A stretch of DNA of 64,000 bases from Candidatus Avimonas merdigallinarum (GTDB lineage: Bacteria > Bacillota > Clostridia > Oscillospirales > Acutalibacteraceae): the NCBI GenBank assembly GCA_904377855.1, contig CAJFGS010000007.1:1-64000 (forward strand), in the 5' to 3' direction. The notes under the pieces are model-generated. The model was not told the DNA's origin. It was given only the letters and a program-made list of their open reading frames with translations, and did not search any database. The position numbers and the translations under genes were made by a program. Below are positions 14,994 to 22,991 of this stretch, in pieces (positions within the stretch are counted from its first letter, which is position 1; the number at the start of each line of letters is the position of its first letter).

Positions 14994-16214
14994 TCATGAA
15001 AGCGGGGCTTCCTTTTTCAGCCGCAGATGGATGCCGTGGGCCCGTTCGTTTATCCATGCGTAGGCGATAAAATAATACGCCTCATCCGGGGAGGACATAT
15101 CCAGCATATTGGTGCGCAGATCGAAATCCACGCCGTTGCCTGCGGCATCGCAGCCGGTGGAAATCCGGAGGCTGTGCTCATCTGCCGAAGGATGGACCTC
15201 AACCATCCAGCCGGATGTCTCCTCCATGTTCCTCCACACCGATTCCTGCGGAGAATAAGCATAGTCCTTCACCATGCGAAAAACTTCCCGCAGGCCAGTC
15301 AGAACGCTTTCCAATTCTTCCCGGCGGTCGGATTCTATATCCGGATCGGCAGAGAGGCTTTCTTCGTCAAACCCGTATTCCTCCCAGGGCGCAAACACAC
15401 CATCCTTATTGAATAGCTGCTGTCTGTCCTCAGACATGGCAAAATGGGTGATGGCTTCGCGGAAGGCGCAGCGGGCGCTTTCGAAGAAATCAAAGTGGAG
15501 GCTGGCCGACAGCGGTACACAGCTGCTGAAATCGTTTTCCCCATCCACCACCGTATAGCCATTGATAATCCACTTTTCCTTCACGCCGGTTGAAAACGCG
15601 TGCAGCGCCATATATTGAATCAGCATCTGGGCTTCATGCCGGATAATAATTGGAGGCGCCTCCAGCGACAACAGCCTGCAAAGCCTTTTGGCGTGAAGAA
15701 CCATGTCATAGGCGCAGATATTTTCCCCGACCCGGCGCCTGCTGTCGGCGGTTATCGCTTCGACGTAGGCGTCGTGATATTGGTCGGCGAGCTGTTCTTC
15801 CTCTTCGGACAGTTTCCCCTCTCCGCCGTCCAGGCTTATGCTCTTTTCCACAGCGGCCACAGCCTTCTCGGCCAGCCCGCTGAGATCCCAACCGCGAATA
15901 TAGGCGTGCCAGATGTCGAACAATTCGGGGGAACCGAGGATTTCCCGGACGCTTTCTTCGTCTCCGGCCAGTTGGTCGTAGACGCCGGCAATGCGCTCAA
16001 GGCCGGCGTACAGCGCCTCGAATTCCGCTGTAAGCTGGACGAGGGCATCTTCATTCCAGGTCATGATAAATTGATCGTAACGGTCGAATTCTTCGTTTTC
16101 CTCCCCGAAGTTTTTGGGTAGACGCAGAACGCCGTCGGCATCGGTATGCTCAAAAAGAAACCGGGCATAGGCGGAGGGAGAAAGGTTGGATATGTGGGTA
16201 AAATCCATGTTCAT
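14994..16214 (-). CDS. Uncharacterised 406-residue protein
   Basis: ATG 16214 has AAGGAG eight bases upstream. The protein is acidic and appears mostly helical (DQFIMTWNEDALVQLTAEF, AEKAVAAVEKSISLD). It lacks a signal peptide, membrane segments and recognised motifs. A possible N-terminal peptide-like segment is FTHISNLSPSAYARFLF. It lies in a minus-strand run after the family B copy 2, and before an ADP-ribosylglycohydrolase stub. I cannot assign a function. Confidence 0.65.
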   Translation of the reverse strand: MNMDFTHISNLSPSAYARFLFEHTDADGVLRLPKNFGEENEEFDRYDQFIMTWNEDALVQLTAEFEALYAGLERIAGVYDQLAGDEESVREILGSPELFDIWHAYIRGWDLSGLAEKAVAAVEKSISLDGGEGKLSEEEEQLADQYHDAYVEAITADSRRRVGENICAYDMVLHAKRLCRLLSLEAPPIIIRHEAQMLIQYMALHAFSTGVKEKWIINGYTVVDGENDFSSCVPLSASLHFDFFESARCAFREAITHFAMSEDRQQLFNKDGVFAPWEEYGFDEESLSADPDIESDRREELESVLTGLREVFRMVKDYAYSPQESVWRNMEETSGWMVEVHPSADEHSLRISTGCDAAGNGVDFDLRTNMLDMSSPDEAYYFIAYAWINERAHGIHLRLKKEAPLS

Positions 16215-16295
16215 TTTGCATACTCCTTTATCGTTTTTTCTTGAGTATAAATCGCAACATTCAAAAATACAAATAAACCGCCGCCCGTATTCGCG

Positions 16296-16760
16296 CTAGT
16301 TCCAGAGATGTTCAAAATACTTGTCCAGCAGCGCCATTGCCTTTTTCCGGCATTCGGTATCCTGCGGGGATGGTCTATAATGCAAATAGCCGGGACGGGC
16401 CTCCCGGAAGAGACGGGACATCTCTCCCAAGATGTCTTTCCAGCGCGTAAAGGCGATGTGTTCCGCATCCTGGAACTGTCCGGAAACGCCTTTTCCCTCT
16501 TCTGGCGGCCTGGCTATCTCGCGTCCTTCACTGCATTCCTTTTCTATACAGCTCGGGCTCGAATCTGTATGTTCCCGCAGAAGATCGATCACCCCAGGCA
16601 TCACGGTAAGAAACCAGACGTCCAGATCCCATGCGTCCTTTTCGCAGTAGCCCTTGCAGATGCGGTCACGGCAGCATTTCAGATCAAAGAAGAAATGCTT
16701 GATATTTTGGATCGGGGTTTTGATATGATAAACGGAAAAATCGAAAACCGGATACAGCAT
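16296..16760 (-). CDS. Uncharacterised family B protein (copy 2)
   Basis: 154 residues. The ATG at 16760 shares a base with the TGA of the upstream gene (TGATG), so it is translationally coupled. It shares IKHFFFDLKCC, ICKGYCEKD, WFLTVMPGVIDLL and the ending YFEHLWN with 13229-13723. The middle part differs more and is Glu/Pro rich. It is helical, with no known domain. Confidence 0.7.
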   Translation of the reverse strand: MLYPVFDFSVYHIKTPIQNIKHFFFDLKCCRDRICKGYCEKDAWDLDVWFLTVMPGVIDLLREHTDSSPSCIEKECSEGREIARPPEEGKGVSGQFQDAEHIAFTRWKDILGEMSRLFREARPGYLHYRPSPQDTECRKKAMALLDKYFEHLWN

Positions 16761-17149
16761 CAGAGCGCCTCCTCTGCCTGGTATTGATAGTGTGCCGAGC
16801 CGTCTGCCTTCACGCGGATGCTGCGGCCTGCGGCTTCCCCGTTCAGCTCGAATTCCTGAAAGATGACAGAAAGGGTATCCTCCCGGAAAAGGGACGGAGG
16901 GATATAGACGGTTATCCTCCCTTTTCGGATCTCGACCCTTCCCCGAGGAAAATAATGGTAAGGACGGCTGCCCGTGATTTTGTGTCCCAGCCTTTCCCAT
17001 TCGGCCTTGTGGTTAAAATTTTCGCCCGATTTGGAGGAATAACGGACTGGCTGGAGAGCGGTCCCGTCCCGGTCGCAGAGCGCCTTGACCGTTAGCGGCT
17101 TCCATGCGCCGGCCGCGTCCCGGTATATCCAGAAAATCCCTTTATACAT
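16760..17149 (-). CDS. Uncharacterised 129-residue protein
   Basis: The start at ATG 17149 (MYKGIFWIYRD) is preferred, with AAAGGG about 9 bases upstream; a longer in-frame start at 17251 has no clear ribosome site. The product appears beta-rich (GIFWIYRDAAGAWKPLTVKA, VEIRKGRITVYIPPSLF) and ends AHYQYQAEEAL. It overlaps the start of family B copy 2 and is probably co-translated with it. No function is recognised; an immunity-like or binding protein is possible. Confidence 0.65.
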   Translation of the reverse strand: MYKGIFWIYRDAAGAWKPLTVKALCDRDGTALQPVRYSSKSGENFNHKAEWERLGHKITGSRPYHYFPRGRVEIRKGRITVYIPPSLFREDTLSVIFQEFELNGEAAGRSIRVKADGSAHYQYQAEEAL

Positions 17150-17373
17150 AAAGGACGCCCTTTCTGCTAAATAAAAGAGGCGCAGCGTGAAACCGAACTT
17201 CCGCCGCGCCGGGTAAGTTTTTTCGCATGACGCCCGCCGATCGTTTTTCAAGAAATGCCATAAACCTTATAGGATAACAAAAAAATAACGATATCCGGCA
17301 ACTTCAACTATAAACCCGGACCAAAGTCGTAAAATAAGCAGAGCGAACGGCATACGACGGAAAACAGCGCACG

Positions 17374-17883
17374 TTACAAGTCAATCTCCAGCGTTTCCGT
17401 GTTGTTAGCGGTATCCAGCGCCGTCTGCAGGCGGCACAGCTCATCGAAGGCTTTTTCGTAATCGGCCGCTGCCGCCGCACGGTCGTAGTTGATGTGACGG
17501 TAATCAATGATATTGACGCCGGAATACCGATCCTGCTTTTCCCGTGCCTTCGGAAGCCGCGCCTTCATTTCGGCCAGCTTTCTAACCCGGCCAGACAGCA
17601 TAGGAATATATACCAGCGCCTGATCAATAGTCAGGTCAAATCCTTCGAGGGTATGGGTGGTATTGAATACGTTGATGGCGTGCTTGACCGCCAGAATTTG
17701 GCCCTCAGTTTCCCGAAGGCGGGCCTGGGTATCCGCATAGACGTAGTCGGGGCGGAGAGTTTCCGGGTCTTCTCCCATGGCAGCCAGGAAGGTGCTGCTC
17801 TGCTCCTCTTCCTGCAGCAAGGCCTGATAGGCGTCGTTCAGCTTCTTCAGCAGCTTATTTGCTTGGGCAGAAGTGTATTTCAT
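17374..17883 (-). CDS. DIP1984-family (DUF6847-like) protein, copy 1
   Basis: 169 residues from the ATG at 17883 (MKYTSAQANKLLKKLND). It is a long helical coiled-coil protein with VKHAINVFNTTHTLEGF, LTIDQALVYIPMLSGRV and RYSGVNIIDYRHINYD, the pattern of the DIP1984 family, whose function is not established. A closely similar second copy lies at 31702-32211. It follows the sigma-like gene by about 40 bases. The noncoding DNA downstream is also duplicated. Confidence 0.8.
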   Translation of the reverse strand: MKYTSAQANKLLKKLNDAYQALLQEEEQSSTFLAAMGEDPETLRPDYVYADTQARLRETEGQILAVKHAINVFNTTHTLEGFDLTIDQALVYIPMLSGRVRKLAEMKARLPKAREKQDRYSGVNIIDYRHINYDRAAAAADYEKAFDELCRLQTALDTANNTETLEIDL

Positions 17884-17922
17884 AAGAATCGCCATCCTTT
17901 CCATCGAAAAGTATAAAGGGTT

Positions 17923-18285
17923 TTATGTACCGGAAATGTCGCAAGGCGGCGTAATGAAAACCAGCCGTCTTATCGGGACGGAACGGGATGGGTGGCGCAG
18001 CATACGCAGGGCGAGCGCCTCTGTCTTCTTTGCCTCGTCCGGCGAAATACCAAACTGAGCGGCTGTTTCCGCAAGCGAATGGCAAGTGCCGTCGAGAAAG
18101 CCATATTTGTAAAGGATCAGATTCTCCCGTTCTTCCGGAAGGGTATCCAAAACCTCCCGGATTTTCAGTTTGACGGCTTCATTGATGAGGAAGGCAGACT
18201 CGCCGTTATCCGTTACAGCGGCTTTGGGACCGAAAATAGCGGTTAACAGCTGGAACTCCGGGGTAAAGCTTTGGTGGTTGCTCAT
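17923..18285 (-). CDS. Sigma-70 region 4-like small protein
   Basis: 120 residues with AGGAGAGG before ATG 18285. EVLDTLPEERENLILYKYG, LAETAAQFGISPDEAKK and TEALALRMLRHPS form the helix-turn-helix of sigma region 4. Region 2 is absent, so it cannot act as a full sigma factor and may be a DNA-binding accessory or a helper of another sigma subunit. It heads the pair with the DIP1984-like gene. A decayed copy of its C-terminal part lies at 32278-32360 next to the second DIP1984-like gene. Confidence 0.75.
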   Translation of the reverse strand: MSNHQSFTPEFQLLTAIFGPKAAVTDNGESAFLINEAVKLKIREVLDTLPEERENLILYKYGFLDGTCHSLAETAAQFGISPDEAKKTEALALRMLRHPSRSVPIRRLVFITPPCDISGT

Positions 18286-18459
18286 GTGTTTTCCTCTCCT
18301 TTCATTTACAAAGATAGCACAGAAAAATAAAAAACACAAATAAAGCGAAGGATTTTTGAAGCAATTCCAGTATAGCGTTTCGTCAGTCCTGTTTTTGGTA
18401 CATAAAATCCGGTATACTTCTATCGTAATCCCTATGCTGTGCAAACGGAGAGAATTCCA

Positions 18460-19332
18460 ATGGAAGACCACCCGAAAAAGCTGTACAAACTGGTTGGAGC
18501 GGACGGGAAACCCTACTTTTCGGAGCAGAAAGGAACCTTGGGCGGCCACAGGAAATTGAAAATATACGGCCGTCTGGACTGCCCGTCGGCCCTGCGTCAC
18601 ATTGCCCGAGGCGGCTATGTCAAACACCGGGTTTTCTTTGCCGACGAAAAAACCGCCGTTGCCGCCGGTTACCGTCCCTGCGCGGTTTGTATGAAGGAAC
18701 AATATGCCCAGTGGAAACAAAAGCAGAAAAAGGAAGAGGAGCGTATCGCGATGCCTAGAATTTCGTTTCCCAACAACGTACATACAGTGTGTGAAATCGA
18801 AACAGGCGCTCAGGAAATCAAGCGCCTGTCTGCCGAACAACTGAGAGAACCACCTGTCCGGGCGCTGCTGCGGGAGTTAGAGGGGTACCGCATAGAGGTG
18901 GAAGGGCCGTATGCGGTTATCACGCTATCGGGCGCATCGGAGCAAAACGGCTTTACAATCGTATGGGATTATGAGAACGGAACTGTCCCGCACATCAGCA
19001 AAACGCCGTTTGCCGTATGCTCTGCGGTTGCTGGTCAAACAGTAGTTACCCTGTATCTCGTATCCTTCTGGGGGCATCCCGCTGACCTGTGGTACAGCCT
19101 GTTGCCGCTGAACACCGTCAATACAAGCTGCGAACCCGACCGGATCAAGCTGGAGCTCACAGCGGAGGACGTCCGGGACCCGTTTCAGGACTGTCGGATC
19201 ACCGTGAGCGGCAACGACATACTTTTTCACGCCGGAAAACATATACAGCGCATCCGCCGTCCGAGGAATAAATTCAGCCAAGATTCTTCCTCGCCTATTA
19301 AGAAATGCGAAATATCTGCAGGAAGTTTTTAG
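18460..19332 (+). CDS. Ada-type metal-binding module protein
   Basis: 290 residues from ATG 18460, with GGAG nine bases upstream. Residues about 30-75 contain RLDCPSALRHIARGGYVKHR and RPCAVC, which match the zinc-binding N-terminal Ada module (Cys pairs with VFF and AGYRPC). No methyltransferase domain follows; the rest (100-290) is unassigned. Ada zinc modules transfer methyl groups from DNA phosphates, but here a binding role is more likely. It is the first gene of a three-gene plus-strand operon with the cREC and SLOG genes. A TATACT box lies near 18413. Confidence 0.75.
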   Translation: MEDHPKKLYKLVGADGKPYFSEQKGTLGGHRKLKIYGRLDCPSALRHIARGGYVKHRVFFADEKTAVAAGYRPCAVCMKEQYAQWKQKQKKEEERIAMPRISFPNNVHTVCEIETGAQEIKRLSAEQLREPPVRALLRELEGYRIEVEGPYAVITLSGASEQNGFTIVWDYENGTVPHISKTPFAVCSAVAGQTVVTLYLVSFWGHPADLWYSLLPLNTVNTSCEPDRIKLELTAEDVRDPFQDCRITVSGNDILFHAGKHIQRIRRPRNKFSQDSSSPIKKCEISAGSF

Positions 19333-19349
19333 TTTTGGAGGGCTCTTCT

Positions 19350-20639
19350 TTGAACATTTATCGATTTATCAATTCCCGGGACATACGGGAGCATTTAAAG
19401 AAGAACGGCTATGCGTTCAGTTCGCTGGAAGCGGCCTGGCTGGTGTATCAGTGCCGTACGACCAGCTTAGCCGAAAAGCACGCCGCTTGGCAGGAGATCA
19501 TCGAGAATATGCCGGACTGTAAAATAGAAAGACGGCAGAATACACAGCCGCGGGAAAGCCTGCACACTTTCTTGCAGGAATATATGGCGCTGCAGAATAT
19601 GTACATCGAGGAGCTTTACCACACAGACGGGCACACGGTCTATCAATACCGTTGCGTTTATAACGATTCCGGTGATTGGTACGACGGCGAAGCCGTTTTT
19701 TCCTCTTTTGACGCCTGCTGCAGTGCCATACACAACGAGGAAGAGGATGTTCGGAAAATCGCTGTGAGGAAGCGCCGGGTGGACGAATCCTTTTATCTGG
19801 AAGGCATAATGCTGCCGGATAAAACGCTTCTTTCGGTAGAGCCCAGCCGCATTGATAACGAATACGAATTTGATCTGTACCGCCAGTCCTTTGACGGCTT
19901 TTGGTTTGATTTCCCTGTGCCCTTCCAAAGAGGAGATATCCTTTGGGATCCAGAAAGACAAACGGGCTTTTGCGGCGGCCCGTTTGTCATGGAGGGGATA
20001 GCGCTCGAAGGCATATCGTCAGAAAGGGCGAAAGAAAACCTCCGGAAGTACGGGGATACCAGCGATATGAACGCCTGGGGAGAATTTCAGCGGGAAGATG
20101 ACGGACAGATTTATTCAGAAGTAATGGACAATTATATGGACTGTGAATACTACCGCGGGGAGCTTACCGGCAAACGGCGTATTTTAACGGCCCTGAGCAG
20201 CTTTGTGAAGGGCAAGATTGACGTGTGCCTTTTTGCCTGCGCCTATCATCAGATATTAACCGAAGAATATGCCAAAGGCTGTATGCCGGGTTGCTATACA
20301 AAAGAAGGTATGATTCTCGCAGGGCTGGCGCAGCAGGAGCATCGGAAGATCTGGCTGGATGACGTCCGGGAAGCGCCCGCCGGTTATGTGCATTGCCGTA
20401 GTGTAAATGAAGCGAAGAAGTTGATCCTGCAGTGTGAGAAAGAATGTATTGCCATCGATTTGATCGACTGTGACCACGATCTCGGGGATTACGCCCGGGA
20501 CGGCGGGGACGGCATTCGACTTATCGATTGGCTTGCAGAGAGAAAAACCTATTACCCGATAGCGCTGCATACGATGAATCCAGTGGGACGGGAGACGATG
20601 CAGCGGGAAATTGACCGGTATTGGAGGAAAAGGTCTTGA
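19350..20639 (+). CDS. Repeat-family protein A (copy 3) fused to a cREC receiver-like domain
   Basis: 429 residues, starting at TTG 19350 with GGAGGG upstream; this start aligns with the other family members. Residues 1-60 have IYRFINSRDIREHL, EAAWLVYQC, AAWQEIIENMPDC. Residues 180-205 have FWFDFPVPFQRGDILWDP. Then comes MDCEYYRGELTGK and LSSFVKGK. The C-terminal 90 residues (IWLDDVREAPAGYVHCRS, DCDHDLGDYARDGGDG, ALHTMNPVGRETM) match the cREC domain, predicted to process cyclic phosphates. The next gene overlaps its stop (TTGA). Confidence 0.8.
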   Translation: MNIYRFINSRDIREHLKKNGYAFSSLEAAWLVYQCRTTSLAEKHAAWQEIIENMPDCKIERRQNTQPRESLHTFLQEYMALQNMYIEELYHTDGHTVYQYRCVYNDSGDWYDGEAVFSSFDACCSAIHNEEEDVRKIAVRKRRVDESFYLEGIMLPDKTLLSVEPSRIDNEYEFDLYRQSFDGFWFDFPVPFQRGDILWDPERQTGFCGGPFVMEGIALEGISSERAKENLRKYGDTSDMNAWGEFQREDDGQIYSEVMDNYMDCEYYRGELTGKRRILTALSSFVKGKIDVCLFACAYHQILTEEYAKGCMPGCYTKEGMILAGLAQQEHRKIWLDDVREAPAGYVHCRSVNEAKKLILQCEKECIAIDLIDCDHDLGDYARDGGDGIRLIDWLAERKTYYPIALHTMNPVGRETMQREIDRYWRKRS

Positions 20640-22183
20640 AGCTTTTTGTCGGCGGTTCCAAAGGGGTCAAACTATCGGAGAAGATGATAAAAGACAAGAT
20701 CGATGAGTGGATAGCCGCAGAAACGGAAATCCTGATCGGCGACTGCTCCGGCACGGACGCCGCCATGCAGGAAGCGCTTGCCAGCCAGAAATATCCGAAC
20801 GTCACCGTTTATACCGTCCATGAGGCGGCACGCCGCAACGCCGGGAACTGGAGCGTCACCGTTGTTCCCGGTTCAAAGCCCCCGTTTACGTTTCACGATT
20901 ACCGCCGGAAGGATGCCGCCATGGCAAAGGCGGCGGATAGCGGCTTTATGGTGTGGGACGGAAAAAGCCGGGGCACCTTTGTCAATATAGCGGAGCTGCT
21001 CGGTCTCGGAAAACCGGTGGAGGTTTGGCTGACGGAAAAGCAAAGAAGCCTAACGCTCCAAACCTTAGAGGAACTGGCAGCTCTTTTTCCCGAGATTGCC
21101 GCGAAGGATGTCTGGCTTTCCGCAGACGAACAGGCTGCTTTTCTCCGGCAGTTTATGCCGTCGCACTCCATGCAGGCCTATCTGGCATCCCATCCGCTTA
21201 AAAAAAGAGAAATTGTAGACATTATCTGCGGAGCGCCTGTCCCTCTCGAGGAAAAGGTTCGCTGGATGAGCTGGTTGTCCAAGCAGAAAAACCTCTACGC
21301 CGAAATTGTCCGGCAATGTCTGAAAAGCCCGGACAGGCAGGATGCCGGCCTGTTAGCGGAGTATGCCATCGAGGATTCCTTTTCTGCTTTGGCCGGGCAA
21401 ATCCGCCGGGCGCTGCGGGAACTTCACGCCAAGCCGGGGGAATTGTTTCTTTTGATTGAAGCCTGGTATGACGAGGAACTAAAAAATGAAAAAGACGATA
21501 GTGGCACACCATTCCTGGCCTTTGAAAAAGCCATCGAATACATCCGCCGGGACATACAGGAAGGTGAACTGGACGAAAGCTGCACCTGCTGGTACCGGCT
21601 GGAAAAATGGGTGCCGGATGCCAGCGGCCGCTTTGTCCAGCGCTATGTTTACTGGCTGTGGATGGATCGGGTGCTCTATTTTGAAGAGCTAAAGGGTTCC
21701 CCGGCATATCCAGCTTATTATAAGGCTGTTACCACCCGCTTTTCAGGAGACGGGCAGCACCTGAATCTCCCTATCCCGTTTCACGCCGGCGACATCGTGA
21801 TCATCGACTGCCGTCCCTTCAAGCCGCTGCAGTATGCGGTTCTGCTGGAAATCGGAGACAACACCGATTGCTGCTGCGTACAGGCGCTGTGCAGCACCGA
21901 TACGGACAGGTGGATTGTAGGAGCCCTCAAACACGGCAGCCTGTTTCTCCATAACGGCTTCTGCCTGTCCCCGCTGTACCAGCTGGAACCGTGTTCGCAG
22001 CCTCCGTTAGAGAAAGAAGCACTTTTGGATGCTGTTCGGGATTATATTGCCGGTGTGGAGAAGAAGGGTACCCGGCTGTGGGAGGCGCTTGTGTGCCAGG
22101 AAGAAAGCCATCTGGAAGGGTTGACTGAGAATATGGTTTATTCCGCAATAGATATGTTGAAAAAGAAAGTCCATATCCGATAA
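20636..22183 (+). CDS. SLOG-domain protein carrying the family A central module
   Basis: 515 residues from TTG 20636, which overlaps the previous stop and has GGAGG eight bases upstream. Residues 1-130 are a SLOG (LOG/DprA-like) Rossmann domain, with LKLFVGGSKG, ILIGDCSGTDAAMQEAL and SRGTFVNIAELLGLGKP, a nucleotide-ligand binding or cleaving fold. Residues 130-270 are helical. From about 285 on, ESCTCWYRLEKWV and LNLPIPFHAGDIVIIDCRPF reproduce the PxPFxxGD module of family A. The gene ends with a terminator. SLOG domains are frequent sensors in conflict systems. Confidence 0.8.
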   Translation: MKLFVGGSKGVKLSEKMIKDKIDEWIAAETEILIGDCSGTDAAMQEALASQKYPNVTVYTVHEAARRNAGNWSVTVVPGSKPPFTFHDYRRKDAAMAKAADSGFMVWDGKSRGTFVNIAELLGLGKPVEVWLTEKQRSLTLQTLEELAALFPEIAAKDVWLSADEQAAFLRQFMPSHSMQAYLASHPLKKREIVDIICGAPVPLEEKVRWMSWLSKQKNLYAEIVRQCLKSPDRQDAGLLAEYAIEDSFSALAGQIRRALRELHAKPGELFLLIEAWYDEELKNEKDDSGTPFLAFEKAIEYIRRDIQEGELDESCTCWYRLEKWVPDASGRFVQRYVYWLWMDRVLYFEELKGSPAYPAYYKAVTTRFSGDGQHLNLPIPFHAGDIVIIDCRPFKPLQYAVLLEIGDNTDCCCVQALCSTDTDRWIVGALKHGSLFLHNGFCLSPLYQLEPCSQPPLEKEALLDAVRDYIAGVEKKGTRLWEALVCQEESHLEGLTENMVYSAIDMLKKKVHIR

Positions 22184-22242
22184 GAATCAAGACGGCTTTG
22201 CCCAAGCTAGAATTCGTGAAAAAGCAGAATAGAAGTCAGCAG

Positions 22243-22276
22243 ACGGTGCATCTCATAATGGAGGCACCGTTTTTTT
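22243..22276 (+). terminator. Rho-independent terminator of the SLOG operon
   Basis: ACGGTGC and GCACCGT arms surround a 14-base loop, followed by seven Ts. It lies about 60 bases after the SLOG stop. Confidence 0.75.
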
Positions 22277-22279
22277 ATC

Positions 22280-22473
22280 GGTCCTTCTACACTTTCTCAC
22301 GGGACGAAAACAGTACATACTATCCGCTATCATACAATTGTAAACCAAGCAAAGGGAATAGCCTTGAAATCACACAGAACTATCTAAACCTGCTTGTCAG
22401 CGACATTCAAAAGGACGTGGAAGAATTTAATATTCTGCGTGAATTTAAGCGGGAAGGAATCAAAATGGCATAA
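22280..22473 (+). pseudogene. Broken gene fragment, unknown
   Basis: An open frame beginning inside the terminator reads FYTFSRDENSTYYPLSYNC, then NYLNLLVSDIQKDVEEFNIL and ends FKREGIKMA. It has no start signal of its own and looks like the end of a deleted gene. No family is recognised. Confidence 0.4.
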
Positions 22474-22474
22474 C

Positions 22475-22675
22475 AATAGAGGAAGCCTTGAAACGTTAAT
22501 AAAACTTTGTGACGCTTTAGAGGTCACACCAAACGATATTTTATTAGGTGTTTCTACCAATTCAAATCAATATATGAATGATGAATTGCAAGATAAAATC
22601 AGCCAATGCAATCCAAAAGAAAAGCGCCTTATTGAAGGGTTTATTTCGTTGCTATTATCGGAACGTAATATATAA
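22475..22675 (+). pseudogene. C-terminal fragment of an XRE-family HTH regulator
   Basis: The frame encodes GSLETLIKLCDALEVTPNDI, the last helix of the XRE DNA-binding domain, then LLGVST and a tail ending SLLLSERNI. The recognition helix and everything before it are missing, so it cannot bind DNA as is. A strong terminator follows directly. It is a relic, probably of an excised mobile element. Confidence 0.7.
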
Positions 22676-22706
22676 AAGCAGGCAGGTGGAAACCTGTCTG
22701 CTTTTC
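22674..22706. terminator. Bidirectional terminator hairpin
   Basis: AAAAGCAGGCAGGT and its complement ACCTGTCTGCTTTT form a 14-bp stem with a GGAA loop. A and T runs on both sides suit transcription from either strand. Confidence 0.8.
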
Positions 22707-22708
22707 TC

Positions 22709-22792
22709 TTACTTGAATGATTTTAGCACATGGAAAAGGCTGTCACAGCTTTTTTCCAAATCGTTCAAATACGTCTTTAATTTCGAATTCAT
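22709..22792 (-). CDS. Possible 27-residue peptide
   Basis: MNSKLKTYLNDLEKSCDSLF begins the product, and AGG lies about seven bases before the ATG. The bidirectional terminator follows its stop within 3 bases. The peptide looks like an amphipathic helix. It may be a real small gene or the retained tail of a larger one; no homology is recognised. Confidence 0.3.
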   Translation of the reverse strand: MNSKLKTYLNDLEKSCDSLFHVLKSFK

Positions 22793-22874
22793 AATGTCCT
22801 CGGGTGTCTGTGTACCCGTCTACATGAGGCAATGGGCACACGAAAATCAAATATCACTCCATTCGTGAAAGATC

Positions 22875-22913
22875 AGCAGCCCCGCCTTTACGTACCGTAA
22901 AGGCGGGGCTGCT
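22875..22913. repeat. Perfect 18-bp palindrome, 3-base loop
   Basis: Arms AGCAGCCCCGCCTTTACG and its exact complement with loop TAC. There is no T tract on either strand. It lies between the XRE relic and the end of the WG-repeat lipoprotein gene. Similar long palindromes with 2-3-base loops lie at 50263 and 51130. Confidence 0.8.
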
Positions 22914-22991
22914 ACGCGGGTGGATGTGCATAGCCGTATGAATACCGGCACTCTGCGCCGGCTTTTAACAGGCGTTTTTAGCTTCCCGTTA

